Of a stretch of DNA of 35,119 bases, positions 7,447-16,369 are shown in pieces (position 1 is the first letter of the stretch; every line of letters starts with the position of its first letter). The stretch comes from Bacteroidales bacterium (GTDB lineage: Bacteria > Bacteroidota > Bacteroidia > Bacteroidales > Paludibacteraceae): positions 1-35,119 of the forward strand of contig CAAFZS010000001.1 in the NCBI GenBank assembly GCA_900767595.1. Direction: 5' to 3'. The notes below the pieces were generated by a model, which saw nothing but the letters and a program-made list of their open reading frames with translations, searched no databases and was not told the DNA's origin. A program made the position numbers and the translations under genes.

Positions 7447-8072
7447 ACTTAGGTTATCAAATACCCACCTTCTTTCAGTGGCTGTCGCCGTTGGTCGTTT
7501 GGCGCAAGCGCAATCGCAACGCGGACGGACAAAAAATCGTCTATCTTACTTTTGACGATGGTCCGATACCCGAAGTGACCCCGCAAGTGCTGGATATACT
7601 CAAGCAAGAAGGGGTGCCGGCTACGTTTTTTATGGTGGGTGACAATGCCCGCCGTTATCCCGAACTGGTCGATAGAGTACGTCACGAGGGACATAAGATA
7701 GGCAATCACACGTTCCATCACTTGAAAGGGTGGGGCAGAGGTACGGCAGCCTATCTGGAGGATGTGGATAAGTGCGACTTGATATTAGGAGGCACACGCC
7801 TCTTCCGCCCGCCCTACGGACGAGTAAGGTTTACGCAGATCTTCGGGCTCAAACGCAGAGGATATACCCTGTATCTTTGGGATGTGCTGACCCACGATTA
7901 TAGCTCGCTCATGAGTACCGAAGCGATGGTGCGCGTAGTCAAAGAGTTTACCCGAGAGGGTAGTATTATAGTTTTTCACGATTCGATTAAGTCGGGTGAA
8001 CGCATGCTCAAAGCCTTACCCGAAGTTATTCATTGGTTAAAAGATGAAGGATATACGTTACATAGTTTATAG
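7443..8072 (+). CDS. Polysaccharide deacetylase (NodB/CE4 family)
   Basis: A 209-residue CE4 deacetylase that probably removes acetyl groups from N-acetylated sugars of peptidoglycan or another envelope glycan. The NodB domain has the TFDDGP motif (catalytic base Asp38, metal ligand Asp39), the metal-binding H-x3-H pair His89/His93 in GNHTFHH, and the RPPYGR motif near residue 122. A C-terminal VFHDS motif is also present. There is no clear signal peptide, only a moderately hydrophobic N-terminus that may be an anchor. The ATG overlaps the DPP-IV stop by four bases, and the 3-prime end overlaps the next gene by 29 bp. Confidence 0.93.
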   Translation: MNLGYQIPTFFQWLSPLVVWRKRNRNADGQKIVYLTFDDGPIPEVTPQVLDILKQEGVPATFFMVGDNARRYPELVDRVRHEGHKIGNHTFHHLKGWGRGTAAYLEDVDKCDLILGGTRLFRPPYGRVRFTQIFGLKRRGYTLYLWDVLTHDYSSLMSTEAMVRVVKEFTREGSIIVFHDSIKSGERMLKALPEVIHWLKDEGYTLHSL

Positions 8073-9858
8073 TGGTTTGGCACTGCTTCTTATTGGTTGT
8101 GCCAACCGTGGTATCGGTCCACAAGGTGGACCGAGGGATTCGATACCTCCACAACTAGTGAAGGAGATTCCGCTCAATCGTACCACGAACTTTAATGCAA
8201 AGAAGATAGAGATCACGTTTAACGAATATATCCAAGGCGATAATGTGGTGGATAACGTGCTTCTCTCTCCCCCGATGAAACAGATGCCGGATATCCGGTT
8301 TGTGGGAAAGAAAGTGCTGGTTCAACTGAACGATACCCTTAAGCCGGAAACAACTTATACCATCGACTTTGGACGAGCCATCTGTGATTTTACCGAGAAG
8401 AACCCGCTTCCGGGCTATCGTTACGCTTTCTCTACGGGCGAGGTCATCGACTCGATGAGTGTCGAGGGTACTATACTCAATAGCGAGGACCTCAAACCCG
8501 CTGCCGGCGTGTTGGTAGGTGCTTACGCCAATTTGGCGGATAGCGTGTTTGAACAGCAAGCCTTTGACTATGTGTCCAAGACCGATAGCACCGGTTACTT
8601 CCGTATCGATAATATGCGCCCGGGATGGTATAGCATCTATGCTTTGCAGGATATCAGTCGCGACTATTTCTACCAACCCGGCGAAGGACTGGCGTTCGGG
8701 CTTCAGTTGCAGAGCACCTATTTAGTTGAGAGTGTAGAGTGTAGCGTTGATAGTAGTTTAGTAGTTGATAGCACTATTGTGGATAGTGGATTGTGGATAG
8801 TGGATAGTAGTCTGGTGGAAAACGAGAAACGGGAGTTGCCTGTGATGTATTTCTTTAAAGAGGAGAAGGTTAGGCAGTACCTGCAACGCGGACTGAGACC
8901 GGAGGCGTATCAGATGCAGTTCCTTTTCTCAGGTAAGCACGATAGCGTTCCTACGTTTAGAGCCTTGCGCCCGTCCGAGGTTGATACCTCCTATAGTGAC
9001 GACAAATATGTAGATTGGATGCCGTATAGCCGTTGGTCGTATAATGAAACCAACGATACGATTATGGTGTGGCTGACCGACTCGGTAGCGATAGGGCAAG
9101 ATAGTATCTTTGTGGAGGTAAGCCACTATCGCACGGACTCTATCTATCAGTTAGAGCACGTAATCGATACCGTCAAATGTGTCTATCGCGCTCCGCGACT
9201 GACGGAGAAACTCATAGCCGACCGTAAGAAGCAATGGGAGAATAGAAAATTAAAGATAACCTCGTCCCTGTCGGGTACGGTGGATGTGGACAAACCGCTT
9301 GTTCTTACCTTTGCTATGCCCGTGGATTCGATAACGAAAGACAGTATCACCCTTTGGCATAAAGTGGATACGGTTTATACCCCTCTTACCTATGAACTCA
9401 AACCGCTTGACGATATCGGTCTCAAATATGAAGTGGCTTATCCTTGGCAACCCGGTGAGGCCTACGAGATGCGTATCGACTCGGGACTTGTGATAGACTG
9501 CTATGGCAAAGCAAACGATAAGACGCTTGTTCAGTTCAAACGACGCCCGCTGGAGGACTATTCCACGCTGCGCGTTTATGTAGAACCTAATAAAGAGCAA
9601 CTGCGCGTACAACTGTTAGATAAACAGGAGAAGATGTTGAGAGATGTGCCTTTGCAGAAAGGACAAGTATATTTTGAACATCTTGCTCCGTCAACCTATA
9701 AACTGCGCGTCTATGTCGATGAGAACAACGACGGACGATGGACAACCGGTGACTGGATGCTCAAACGGCAACCGGAGAAAGTCTATAACCACGATAAAGA
9801 ACTGAATATGAAAGCAAACTGGGATTTTGAAGAAACCATTCAAATGATGAATTGGTAA
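8044..9858 (+). CDS. Ig-like domain lipoprotein (Bacteroidota conserved)
   Basis: A 604-residue lipoprotein with lipobox LIGC (Cys19), followed by the GGPRDSIPPQ segment typical of a Bacteroidota family with an N-terminal Big_5/SbsA Ig-like domain (about 35-135, ending YAFSTGE). A carboxypeptidase-regulatory-like beta-sandwich (about 140-215) follows. The C-terminal part (about 380-600) has further beta-rich repeats, ending with a DENNDGRW segment that looks calcium-binding. Function is unknown; an envelope role is likely. Residues about 228-262 (8725-8829) are a low-complexity Ser/Val/Asp insert made of dispersed repeats. It overlaps the deacetylase gene by 29 bp. Confidence 0.85.
   Translation: MKDIRYIVYSGLALLLIGCANRGIGPQGGPRDSIPPQLVKEIPLNRTTNFNAKKIEITFNEYIQGDNVVDNVLLSPPMKQMPDIRFVGKKVLVQLNDTLKPETTYTIDFGRAICDFTEKNPLPGYRYAFSTGEVIDSMSVEGTILNSEDLKPAAGVLVGAYANLADSVFEQQAFDYVSKTDSTGYFRIDNMRPGWYSIYALQDISRDYFYQPGEGLAFGLQLQSTYLVESVECSVDSSLVVDSTIVDSGLWIVDSSLVENEKRELPVMYFFKEEKVRQYLQRGLRPEAYQMQFLFSGKHDSVPTFRALRPSEVDTSYSDDKYVDWMPYSRWSYNETNDTIMVWLTDSVAIGQDSIFVEVSHYRTDSIYQLEHVIDTVKCVYRAPRLTEKLIADRKKQWENRKLKITSSLSGTVDVDKPLVLTFAMPVDSITKDSITLWHKVDTVYTPLTYELKPLDDIGLKYEVAYPWQPGEAYEMRIDSGLVIDCYGKANDKTLVQFKRRPLEDYSTLRVYVEPNKEQLRVQLLDKQEKMLRDVPLQKGQVYFEHLAPSTYKLRVYVDENNDGRWTTGDWMLKRQPEKVYNHDKELNMKANWDFEETIQMMNW
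8725..8829. repeat. In-frame dispersed-repeat insert in the Ig-like lipoprotein gene
   Basis: The segment is a run of words such as GTTGAGAGTGTAGAG and GTGGATAGTGGATT. 8774-8798 is identical over 25 nt to 32714-32738 inside the PFP gene. The left part (about 8728-8742) is the complement of the spacer 31240-31254. Confidence 0.85.
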
Positions 9859-9886
9859 ATGATGAATTGATTAAAACTAAATAAAT

Positions 9887-12508
9887 ATGACTAGTAAAGA
9901 AATTAGACAGTCCTTCTTGGACTTTATGGCATCGAAGGGACACACAGTCGTACCCTCAGCGCCGATGGTGATCAAAGATGATCCCACGTTAATGTTTACT
10001 AATGCAGGAATGAACCCTTGGAAGGGTATCATCCTCGGTAATGACCCTATCGTCAACGCTCGTGTAGCCGATAGTCAGAAATGTCTGCGCGTGAGCGGTA
10101 AACACAATGACCTCGAGGAAGTAGGTCACGATACCTACCATCACACGATGTTCGAGATGTTAGGTAACTGGTCGTTTGGCGACTACTTCAAAGCCGAAGC
10201 CATCGACTTCGCATGGGAATATATCGTGGATGTTCTCCACATCGATCCCGCTAACCTCTATGCTACCGTCTTTGAGGGCAATCCTGCTGAAGGACTCGAG
10301 CGCGATAACGAGGCAGCCGCTATTTGGGAGAAACACCTGCCCAAAGACCATATCATCAATGGCAATAAACACGATAACTTCTGGGAGATGGGCGATACAG
10401 GACCTTGCGGACCCTGCTCAGAGATACACGTGGATAGCCGTAGTGAGGCAGAGAAAGCCAAAGTGCCCGGCAAAGACCTCGTAAACAAAGACCATCCGCA
10501 AGTCATCGAGATTTGGAACCTCGTCTTCATGCAGTATAACCGCAAAGCCGACGGTTCGCTCGAAGGACTGCCCAAGAAAGTGATTGATACCGGAATGGGC
10601 TTCGAACGCCTCGTTCGTACCCTGCAAGGCAAACAGAGTAACTACGATACCGACGTCTTCCAACCGATGCTTCATAAGATCGGTCAGATATGCGGTTGCG
10701 AATATGGCAAAGACGAGAAGACCGACATCGCTATGCGCGTCATTGCCGACCATATACGTACTATCTCTTTCGCTATCACCGATGGTCAACTGCCGAGCAA
10801 CGAGAAAGCGGGTTATGTCATCCGCCGTATCCTACGTCGTGCCGTTCGTTATGGCTATACGTTCCTCAACCAACGCGAGGCGTTCCTCTATCAACTCGTT
10901 CCTCAACTCATCTCAGATATGGGTGAGGCTTATCCCGAACTCGTGCGGATGGAAGCGCAGATCACTCCCGTCATCAAAGCCGAGGAAGAGGCTTTCCTGC
11001 GCACACTGGATAAAGGTATCAGTCTGCTCGACAAACTGATGAACGACGCGCGCAAAGCCGGCAAAAAAGAGATATCCGGTGTCGATGTGTTCACACTCAA
11101 AGATACCTACGGCTTCCCGCTGGACTTGACCGAACTCATCCTGCGTGAGAATGACTTCACTACCAACGAAGCCGAATATAACGAAGCCCTTAACCACCAA
11201 AAAGAGATGGGACGAAATGCCAATAAACAAGAACTTGGCGACTGGATCGTCGTTACCAATGACACCGAGACCGAGTTCGTGGGCTACGACGAACTGACTT
11301 GCGAGACCCACATCGTCAAATATCGTAAGGTCAACCAAAAAGGCAAAGACTTCTACCAGATCGTACTCAGCAAAACTCCTTTCTATGCCGAGATGGGTGG
11401 TGAGGTAGGTGATACCGGAGAATTGAAGAATGAAGAATTAAGATTGAAGATTGAGGACACCAAACGTGAGAACGGATTACCCGTACATATATCGTTTGAG
11501 GATCCGCAAGCATTGGTAGGTAAAACGATTATTGCTTCGGTGGATGCGGAGCGTCGTCAGGCGATTGCTTGCAACCACTCAGCTACGCACCTTATTCATT
11601 ACGCATTGCGCGAAGTACTTGGCAAACACGTAGAACAGAAGGGTTCGCTTGTCACTCCCGAGAGCCTGCGTTTTGACTTCAGTCATTTCCAGAAGGTGAC
11701 TCCCGAGGAACTGCGTAAAGCCGAACAGATAGCTAACGAACTCATCCGCGCCGATTATGCGCTGCAAGAGAGCCGTCATACACCGATTGCCAAAGCTAAA
11801 GCAATGGGAGCGATGGCACTCTTTGGAGAGAAATATGGGGACGACGTGCGCGTCATTCAATATGGTCCCAGTATCGAACTCTGCGGTGGCTGCCACGTGA
11901 GCAGCACCGGCCGTATCGGTTCCGTCCGTATCGTGATGGAGACCAGCGTGGCTGCGGGTGTGCGCCGTATCGAAGCCGTAACCGCCAAGGCTGCGGAAAC
12001 AGTCTATGCCGAGGAAAGCGACTTGCTCCAACAAGCGCGTCTGATGTTTAACAACACCAAGGACCTTGTGGGCAGTATCACCAAACTGCAAGAGGAGAAT
12101 GCCGCTCTCAAGAAACAACTCGAGGAAGCTCAGGCTCGCGAGAACGCTGCGAAAGCAAAGGAACTGCTTGCTAAAGTAGAGAACTTCGGTTCAATCAAAC
12201 TTCTTCGTCTCGAAGGTAACTATCCCGCTACCTTTGCCCGAGAGATGGTACCGACACTGCAAGCTTCCTTCGATAACGAGCGTTTTGCTCTCGTAGCGGC
12301 TACCGAATGCGACGGCAAACCGAGTTTGACCGTTTATCTGAGCAAACCGCTCATTGCCGAAGGTAAGAGTGCCGGAGCAATTATTAAAGCTGCTGCTCCG
12401 CTTATCCAAGGTGGCGGTGGTGGACAACCAATGCTCGCTACTGCCGGCGGACGCGACGCCGCAGGACTGCCGCAGGCGCTGGAAGCTATGCTTCAAGCGC
12501 TATCCTAG
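9887..12508 (+). CDS. alaS: Alanine--tRNA ligase
   Basis: An 873-residue alanyl-tRNA synthetase of normal length that charges tRNA-Ala in the cytoplasm. The class II catalytic domain (about 1-250) shows FTNAGMNPWK and HHTMFEMLGNWSFGDYFK. The tRNA-recognition domain follows, then the editing domain with zinc ligands His564 and His568 (NHSATH) and Cys666 and His670 (CGGCH). The C-terminal oligomerisation domain ends in a GGGGGQ segment. ATG 9887 gives the usual N-terminus (MTSKEIRQSFLDF). The segment after GDTG (about 11419-11456) is encoded by a repetitive A/G-rich stretch. It lies mid-operon, 28 bp after the lipoprotein gene, and a tRNA-Ala gene occurs at 28075. Confidence 0.97.
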   Translation: MTSKEIRQSFLDFMASKGHTVVPSAPMVIKDDPTLMFTNAGMNPWKGIILGNDPIVNARVADSQKCLRVSGKHNDLEEVGHDTYHHTMFEMLGNWSFGDYFKAEAIDFAWEYIVDVLHIDPANLYATVFEGNPAEGLERDNEAAAIWEKHLPKDHIINGNKHDNFWEMGDTGPCGPCSEIHVDSRSEAEKAKVPGKDLVNKDHPQVIEIWNLVFMQYNRKADGSLEGLPKKVIDTGMGFERLVRTLQGKQSNYDTDVFQPMLHKIGQICGCEYGKDEKTDIAMRVIADHIRTISFAITDGQLPSNEKAGYVIRRILRRAVRYGYTFLNQREAFLYQLVPQLISDMGEAYPELVRMEAQITPVIKAEEEAFLRTLDKGISLLDKLMNDARKAGKKEISGVDVFTLKDTYGFPLDLTELILRENDFTTNEAEYNEALNHQKEMGRNANKQELGDWIVVTNDTETEFVGYDELTCETHIVKYRKVNQKGKDFYQIVLSKTPFYAEMGGEVGDTGELKNEELRLKIEDTKRENGLPVHISFEDPQALVGKTIIASVDAERRQAIACNHSATHLIHYALREVLGKHVEQKGSLVTPESLRFDFSHFQKVTPEELRKAEQIANELIRADYALQESRHTPIAKAKAMGAMALFGEKYGDDVRVIQYGPSIELCGGCHVSSTGRIGSVRIVMETSVAAGVRRIEAVTAKAAETVYAEESDLLQQARLMFNNTKDLVGSITKLQEENAALKKQLEEAQARENAAKAKELLAKVENFGSIKLLRLEGNYPATFAREMVPTLQASFDNERFALVAATECDGKPSLTVYLSKPLIAEGKSAGAIIKAAAPLIQGGGGGQPMLATAGGRDAAGLPQALEAMLQALS

Positions 12509-12537
12509 ACTAACTAGATAAACTAGACTAACTAGAT
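12505..12537. repeat. Tandem CTAGACTAACTAGAT repeat after alaS
   Basis: Two copies of a 15-bp word at 12505-12519 and 12523-12537 (18-bp period) fill the spacer between alaS and the next gene. The first copy includes the stop codon. Confidence 0.8.
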
Positions 12538-12541
12538 TAAT

Positions 12542-12988
12542 ATGAATTGGATTGATAATTTTCAGGCTATACTGCCGAGCACAAAATGGCCGGCAGCAGT
12601 GCGTAAGCCCTTGCGGTTTATGCTGATAGGAACGATTGGAATGTTCGTGCAAGAGTGGTTCTTCCGCTTGCTGATGTGGATAATGAACGACCCTGTCAAG
12701 AACACTCTTTGGTATTACGTTGCTTTTGCAGGCGGTTTCATCTTGGAGATGTTTCCAAACTATTTCTGTACGAACTTTTATACCTTTGGGACGAGTCCTA
12801 CTTGGAAGAATGCAGGAGGGTTTACCTTAGCGCGTGGAATCAATTTAGTGCTGCAAATGGTTGTTCTGCCGTTTGCTTTACACTTGATGCCCAACTCGAA
12901 CAACACCATCATTACCTATGTTGTTATTTTCGTAGCGGGTATTGCTAACTTCCTGATTCAACTGCTGTTCTTTAAGAAAAAAGACTAA
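12542..12988 (+). CDS. GtrA-like small membrane protein
   Basis: A 148-residue membrane protein with four hydrophobic segments (about residues 25-47, 57-80, 92-115 and 120-143) and a Lys-rich end, the layout of the GtrA/DPMS flippase-like family. Such proteins are thought to help move lipid-linked sugars across the cytoplasmic membrane. The segment ending FPNYFCTNFYTFG is the expected family-like loop between helices 2 and 3. No glycosyltransferase partner lies beside it, so the substrate is unknown. It is flanked on both sides by tandem-word spacers. Confidence 0.8.
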   Translation: MNWIDNFQAILPSTKWPAAVRKPLRFMLIGTIGMFVQEWFFRLLMWIMNDPVKNTLWYYVAFAGGFILEMFPNYFCTNFYTFGTSPTWKNAGGFTLARGINLVLQMVVLPFALHLMPNSNNTIITYVVIFVAGIANFLIQLLFFKKKD

Positions 12989-12990
12989 CC

Positions 12991-13032
12991 ACTAACGACT
13001 AATAACTAACGACTAATAACTAACGACTAACC
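12991..13032. repeat. Three 14-bp tandem repeats (ACTAACGACTAATA)
   Basis: Copies lie at 12991-13004, 13005-13018 and 13019-13032 (last two bases changed). They fill the whole spacer between the GtrA-like gene and the guanine deaminase gene. Confidence 0.9.
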
Positions 13033-13035
13033 ACC

Positions 13036-14295
13036 ATGATCTACAAAGCAAACATCATTGACACTCCCACCAAGGACGAGTTCCGGATTGTTCCGAATGG
13101 TTACGTCCACGTCTTAGACGATGGGAAGATAGCAGGCGTCTATGAACAGTTACCTGCTGAATTGGCGAATGAGCCGGTCACCGACTATGGGGACAAACTG
13201 CTTATTCCTGCATTCTACGACTTGCACGTACACGCACCGCAATATCGTAACTTAGGATTAGCGTTAGACCTGCCCTTATTGGAATGGTTAGAGACCTATA
13301 CCTTCCCCGAGGAGAGTAAGTTCCGTGATATCGCTTATGCCGAACACGTCTATCGCCGTTTTGTACACGAACTATGGATGCAAGGAACGATGCGCAGTAG
13401 CGTCTTTGCTTCGGCTCACACCGAGGCGACGTTCAAACTGATGGACATCTTCCGCGAAGCAGGATTGGGCGCTTATGTAGGTCTGACAGGAATGGATAGA
13501 AACTGTCCCGAGGCGGTACAAAACACTACCGAAGAAGTGCAGGCTTTCCTCGAACGCGCATTCAAAGAACAGGACCCACTGGTGCGACCGATTATCACCC
13601 CTCGTTTTATTCCCACTTGCTCCCGCACGATGTTGAAGATGATGGGCAAAATGGCAAAACAATATAACCTTCCCGTGCAGAGTCACTTGAGCGAAAACAA
13701 AAACGAGATACAATGGGTACACAAACTTATGCCCGAGACTATCTGCTATGCGGACGGTTATCGCAAGTATGGTCTGCTCGGCGAGACACCTACCTTGATG
13801 GCGCATTGCTGTTACACGAAGGGTATCGAACTGAGGATGGTGAAGCGACATCACGTGATGGTAGTGCATTGTCCTACCTCGAACTGTAACCTCGGCTCGG
13901 GAGCTGCACCTATCAGGCGGTTCTTGGATAACGGTATCCCCGTTGCCTTAGGTACCGACGTATCAGGAGGACACAATATGTCCGTACTACGCGTGATACA
14001 ATATGCTATTCAGACCTCTAAGTTATACCAGATTCTTACGCCCCGCAAGGAGGCTTTCCTCAAAGTCAGCGAAGCCTTCTATCTGGCAACGAAATCCGGA
14101 GGCTCGTTCTTCGGTCAGTGCGGCAGCTTTGAACCCGGGTACGACTTTGATGCCCTCGTGGTCGATGATGCTTATCTCAATCACGAGAAATATGAACTCA
14201 ACCAGCGTATCGAACGTTATATCTTCCTCGGCGACGATCGGGATATCAAAGTAAGGTTCTGCGCAGGTAAAGAAATAAAGGAACCCCAACTGTGA
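13036..14295 (+). CDS. guaD: Guanine deaminase (amidohydrolase)
   Basis: A 419-residue zinc amidohydrolase that converts guanine to xanthine and ammonia for purine catabolism or salvage. The metal site is complete: His64 and His66 (DLHVHAPQY), His217 (SHLSEN), His257 (HCCYTKG) and Asp308 (GTDVSGG). The PQYRNLGLALDLPLLEWLETYTFPEE stretch, split here by its key parts HAPQY, LLEWLETYTFP and GTDVSGG, is characteristic of guanine deaminase within the ATZ/TRZ group. The stop overlaps the GTG start of the lipoate ligase gene. No xanthine-related gene is adjacent. Confidence 0.93.
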   Translation: MIYKANIIDTPTKDEFRIVPNGYVHVLDDGKIAGVYEQLPAELANEPVTDYGDKLLIPAFYDLHVHAPQYRNLGLALDLPLLEWLETYTFPEESKFRDIAYAEHVYRRFVHELWMQGTMRSSVFASAHTEATFKLMDIFREAGLGAYVGLTGMDRNCPEAVQNTTEEVQAFLERAFKEQDPLVRPIITPRFIPTCSRTMLKMMGKMAKQYNLPVQSHLSENKNEIQWVHKLMPETICYADGYRKYGLLGETPTLMAHCCYTKGIELRMVKRHHVMVVHCPTSNCNLGSGAAPIRRFLDNGIPVALGTDVSGGHNMSVLRVIQYAIQTSKLYQILTPRKEAFLKVSEAFYLATKSGGSFFGQCGSFEPGYDFDALVVDDAYLNHEKYELNQRIERYIFLGDDRDIKVRFCAGKEIKEPQL

Positions 14296-14987
14296 AGCAA
14301 CTCTTAGTCCCCGAAAATAAACGTCTTAGTTGGTACCTGGCTGCCGAAGAGTATATCGGTCGGCAGGGGTCGCTAAAGGAAGAAGTGATCTTCTTTTGGT
14401 GGGTACAACCAACGGTTATCTACGGACGGCACCAAGTAGTAGAGAACGAGGTGAACCTTGCTTACTGCCGAAATAACAATGTGGATTTAGTGCAGCGCAA
14501 GAGTGGGGGAGGATGTGTCTATGCGGACGAAGGTAACCTGATGACCTCGTTTATCTCGCCCTCCGCCCATAGCGAACTCGTCTTTCAGCAGTACCTTGAT
14601 ACCATGGCGAGCGCACTGCAACGACTGGGCGTTGATGCCGTCAAGACGGAGCATAACGATATATTGGTGCAAACAGCAGAGGGCACACATAAGATATCCG
14701 GCAATGCCTGCTACGCTCTGACTTCAGGAACGATTGTGCACGGCACCTTATTATATAATGTGGACTTTGACGCTTTGCAACAAGCCATCACACCCTCGCA
14801 AGAGAAACTGAACAAACACGGGGTCGAGTCCGTCCGACAACGGGTGATGAACATAGCCCCGCTACTCAAAGTCAAGAACGTGAAAGAACTCAGTGAGTGC
14901 CTAGCACGCGAACTATGCCAAGGGCAGATCTCACTCACCGAAAAAGATATAGAAACTATCAATGAAATCGAAAGACAAAACTATTAG
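14292..14987 (+). CDS. lplA: Lipoate--protein ligase / lipoyltransferase A family
   Basis: A 231-residue protein of the biotin/lipoate A/B ligase fold that attaches lipoate (or octanoate) to lipoyl domains of 2-oxoacid dehydrogenases or GcvH. It has the QRKSGGGCVY motif and the catalytic lysine Lys134 in HKISGNACY, followed by HGTLLYNVD. It is shorter than E. coli LplA (338 aa) and seems to lack the C-terminal accessory domain, so it may need a separate activation partner or act as an amidotransferase. It uses a GTG start at 14292 overlapping the guaD TGA (GTGA), and its 3-prime end overlaps the acyltransferase by 26 bp. Confidence 0.9.
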   Translation: MKQLLVPENKRLSWYLAAEEYIGRQGSLKEEVIFFWWVQPTVIYGRHQVVENEVNLAYCRNNNVDLVQRKSGGGCVYADEGNLMTSFISPSAHSELVFQQYLDTMASALQRLGVDAVKTEHNDILVQTAEGTHKISGNACYALTSGTIVHGTLLYNVDFDALQQAITPSQEKLNKHGVESVRQRVMNIAPLLKVKNVKELSECLARELCQGQISLTEKDIETINEIERQNY

Positions 14988-15948
14988 AGCCTACCACACG
15001 GGAGCTATCCTCGCTATCACGGACTGGTTTACTATCGTACCCTTTATCGAAATGATTGGGTGCAAGACCACGTCCTATTGGCACATGCATTTCACGAACA
15101 AGCAGCACGTGAAGGAGGATATTCGTCACGGGGCACTTTTCCTTACCAACCATCGCGATATATGTGTTGACCCCGCGTTTCTGAGTATGATGCTGCGCAA
15201 ACGGTTTGGTATCCGCCCGTTTATTGCTATCGGGAATAACCTGTTCGGCAAATGGTGGATTGAACCTTTTGTCCGTTTCAACCGCTGCTTCGTGGTTAAA
15301 CGCGGCGGCACCCCGCGCGAACTTATGGAGCACTCTGCCGTGATGAGCGAATATATCCGTCACCTGCGGGAGCGACATAAGAGTATCTGGATGGCGCAAC
15401 GCGAAGGACGGGCCAAAGACGGCAATGACCTGACGCAACCCGCTATTCTTAAGATGCTCACGATGGGACAAGACTCGTTCCTTGACGCTATACGCGCACT
15501 CAATATCTGCCCCGTCTGCCTTAATTATGAGTTTGACCCTTGTGACTACCTCAAGGCTGCCGAGATGCAACTCAAACGCGATAACCCCGATTGGAAAAAG
15601 ACCAAACAAGACGACCTCACCTCTATGCACACCGGTATATGGGGACAAAAGGGTAGAGTGGTCTTCCGAATGACGGAGAGCATTAATCGCTGGCTCGATA
15701 CGGTGGATCTAAGCTCACTCAGTCGCAATGACCAAGTCTTGGCTGTAGCCAAACAAATAGATAAACAAATCCATAGCGCTTACGAGATTTATGAGCGTGG
15801 CACGGATTTTGATAAGTATATAGAGAGCCGTCTTGCCTTAATCGATATTCCGAATAAAGATGAAACTTTTTTGCGCGAACGGCTATATGAAATGTATAAT
15901 AACCCCATTCTCAATTATGAAAAGAGCAATATTCCCAGGGAGCTTTGA
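14962..15948 (+). CDS. 1-acylglycerol-3-phosphate acyltransferase-like protein (PlsC superfamily)
   Basis: A 328-residue acyltransferase of the PlsC/LPLAT superfamily, probably acting on lysophospholipid or another lipid acceptor at the membrane. The block-I motif is NHRDICVD (His64, Asp66, Asp70). The usual H-x4-D spacing is replaced by His with Asp at +2 and +6, which I recall as the form seen in Bacteroidota members of this family. A block-III-like WMAQREGRAKDG segment (around residue 140) takes the place of FPEGTRS. The C-terminal 100 residues are helical and not assigned. It overlaps both lplA (26 bp) and coaD (32 bp). Confidence 0.85.
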   Translation: MKSKDKTIRAYHTGAILAITDWFTIVPFIEMIGCKTTSYWHMHFTNKQHVKEDIRHGALFLTNHRDICVDPAFLSMMLRKRFGIRPFIAIGNNLFGKWWIEPFVRFNRCFVVKRGGTPRELMEHSAVMSEYIRHLRERHKSIWMAQREGRAKDGNDLTQPAILKMLTMGQDSFLDAIRALNICPVCLNYEFDPCDYLKAAEMQLKRDNPDWKKTKQDDLTSMHTGIWGQKGRVVFRMTESINRWLDTVDLSSLSRNDQVLAVAKQIDKQIHSAYEIYERGTDFDKYIESRLALIDIPNKDETFLRERLYEMYNNPILNYEKSNIPREL

Positions 15949-16369
15949 TCCCTTTACCATCGGACACGACGATATCGTGCAGCGTGGTCTTAAGATTTTT
16001 GATGAAGTCATCATCGGTATAGGTCGCAATAGTCAGAAGCACGAGTCTTTCCCTATTCGTGAACGCGAAGCGGCTATCCAAAAGATATACCAGGGCAACC
16101 CGCGTGTCAAAGTGATGATCTACGATGGTCTTACTTTCGAGTTTGCCAAAGCCAATGATGCGCAGTTTATTCTGCGTGGCGTTCGAGGTATGGCGGACTA
16201 CGAATACGAACGGAACCTCGCGGAGGCTAACCTCCATTTAGGCGGTATAGAAACGATCCTCTTATATACCCGTCCCGAATTGGCATATATATCTTCCTCT
16301 CTCGTTCGCGACCTTTGCCAGTATAACCAAGATGTATCTTCGTTGGTACCCAATAAAAAGAAACTATGA
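15917..16369 (+). CDS. coaD: Phosphopantetheine adenylyltransferase
   Basis: A 150-residue enzyme that transfers AMP from ATP to 4-phosphopantetheine, the penultimate step of coenzyme A synthesis. The start ATG 15917 places FPGSFDPFTIGH at residues 6-17 with the nucleotidyltransferase T-x-GH motif at 14-17. RGVRGMADYEYE binds substrate and the ISSSLVRDL motif lies near the C-terminus. The open frame extends upstream to 15860, but those residues are not part of the family. It overlaps the acyltransferase end by 32 bp, and its stop overlaps the next ATG (ATGA). Confidence 0.96.
   Translation: MKRAIFPGSFDPFTIGHDDIVQRGLKIFDEVIIGIGRNSQKHESFPIREREAAIQKIYQGNPRVKVMIYDGLTFEFAKANDAQFILRGVRGMADYEYERNLAEANLHLGGIETILLYTRPELAYISSSLVRDLCQYNQDVSSLVPNKKKL

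Noticed and set aside
12991..13032. CRISPR-like regular repeats
   Set aside because: The 14-bp units are directly adjacent with no spacers and no cas genes are present; it is a tandem word repeat.
14959..15648. 229-codon minus-strand open frame opposite the acyltransferase
   Set aside because: Antisense to a gene with intact acyltransferase motifs, and starts and ends without regulatory signals.
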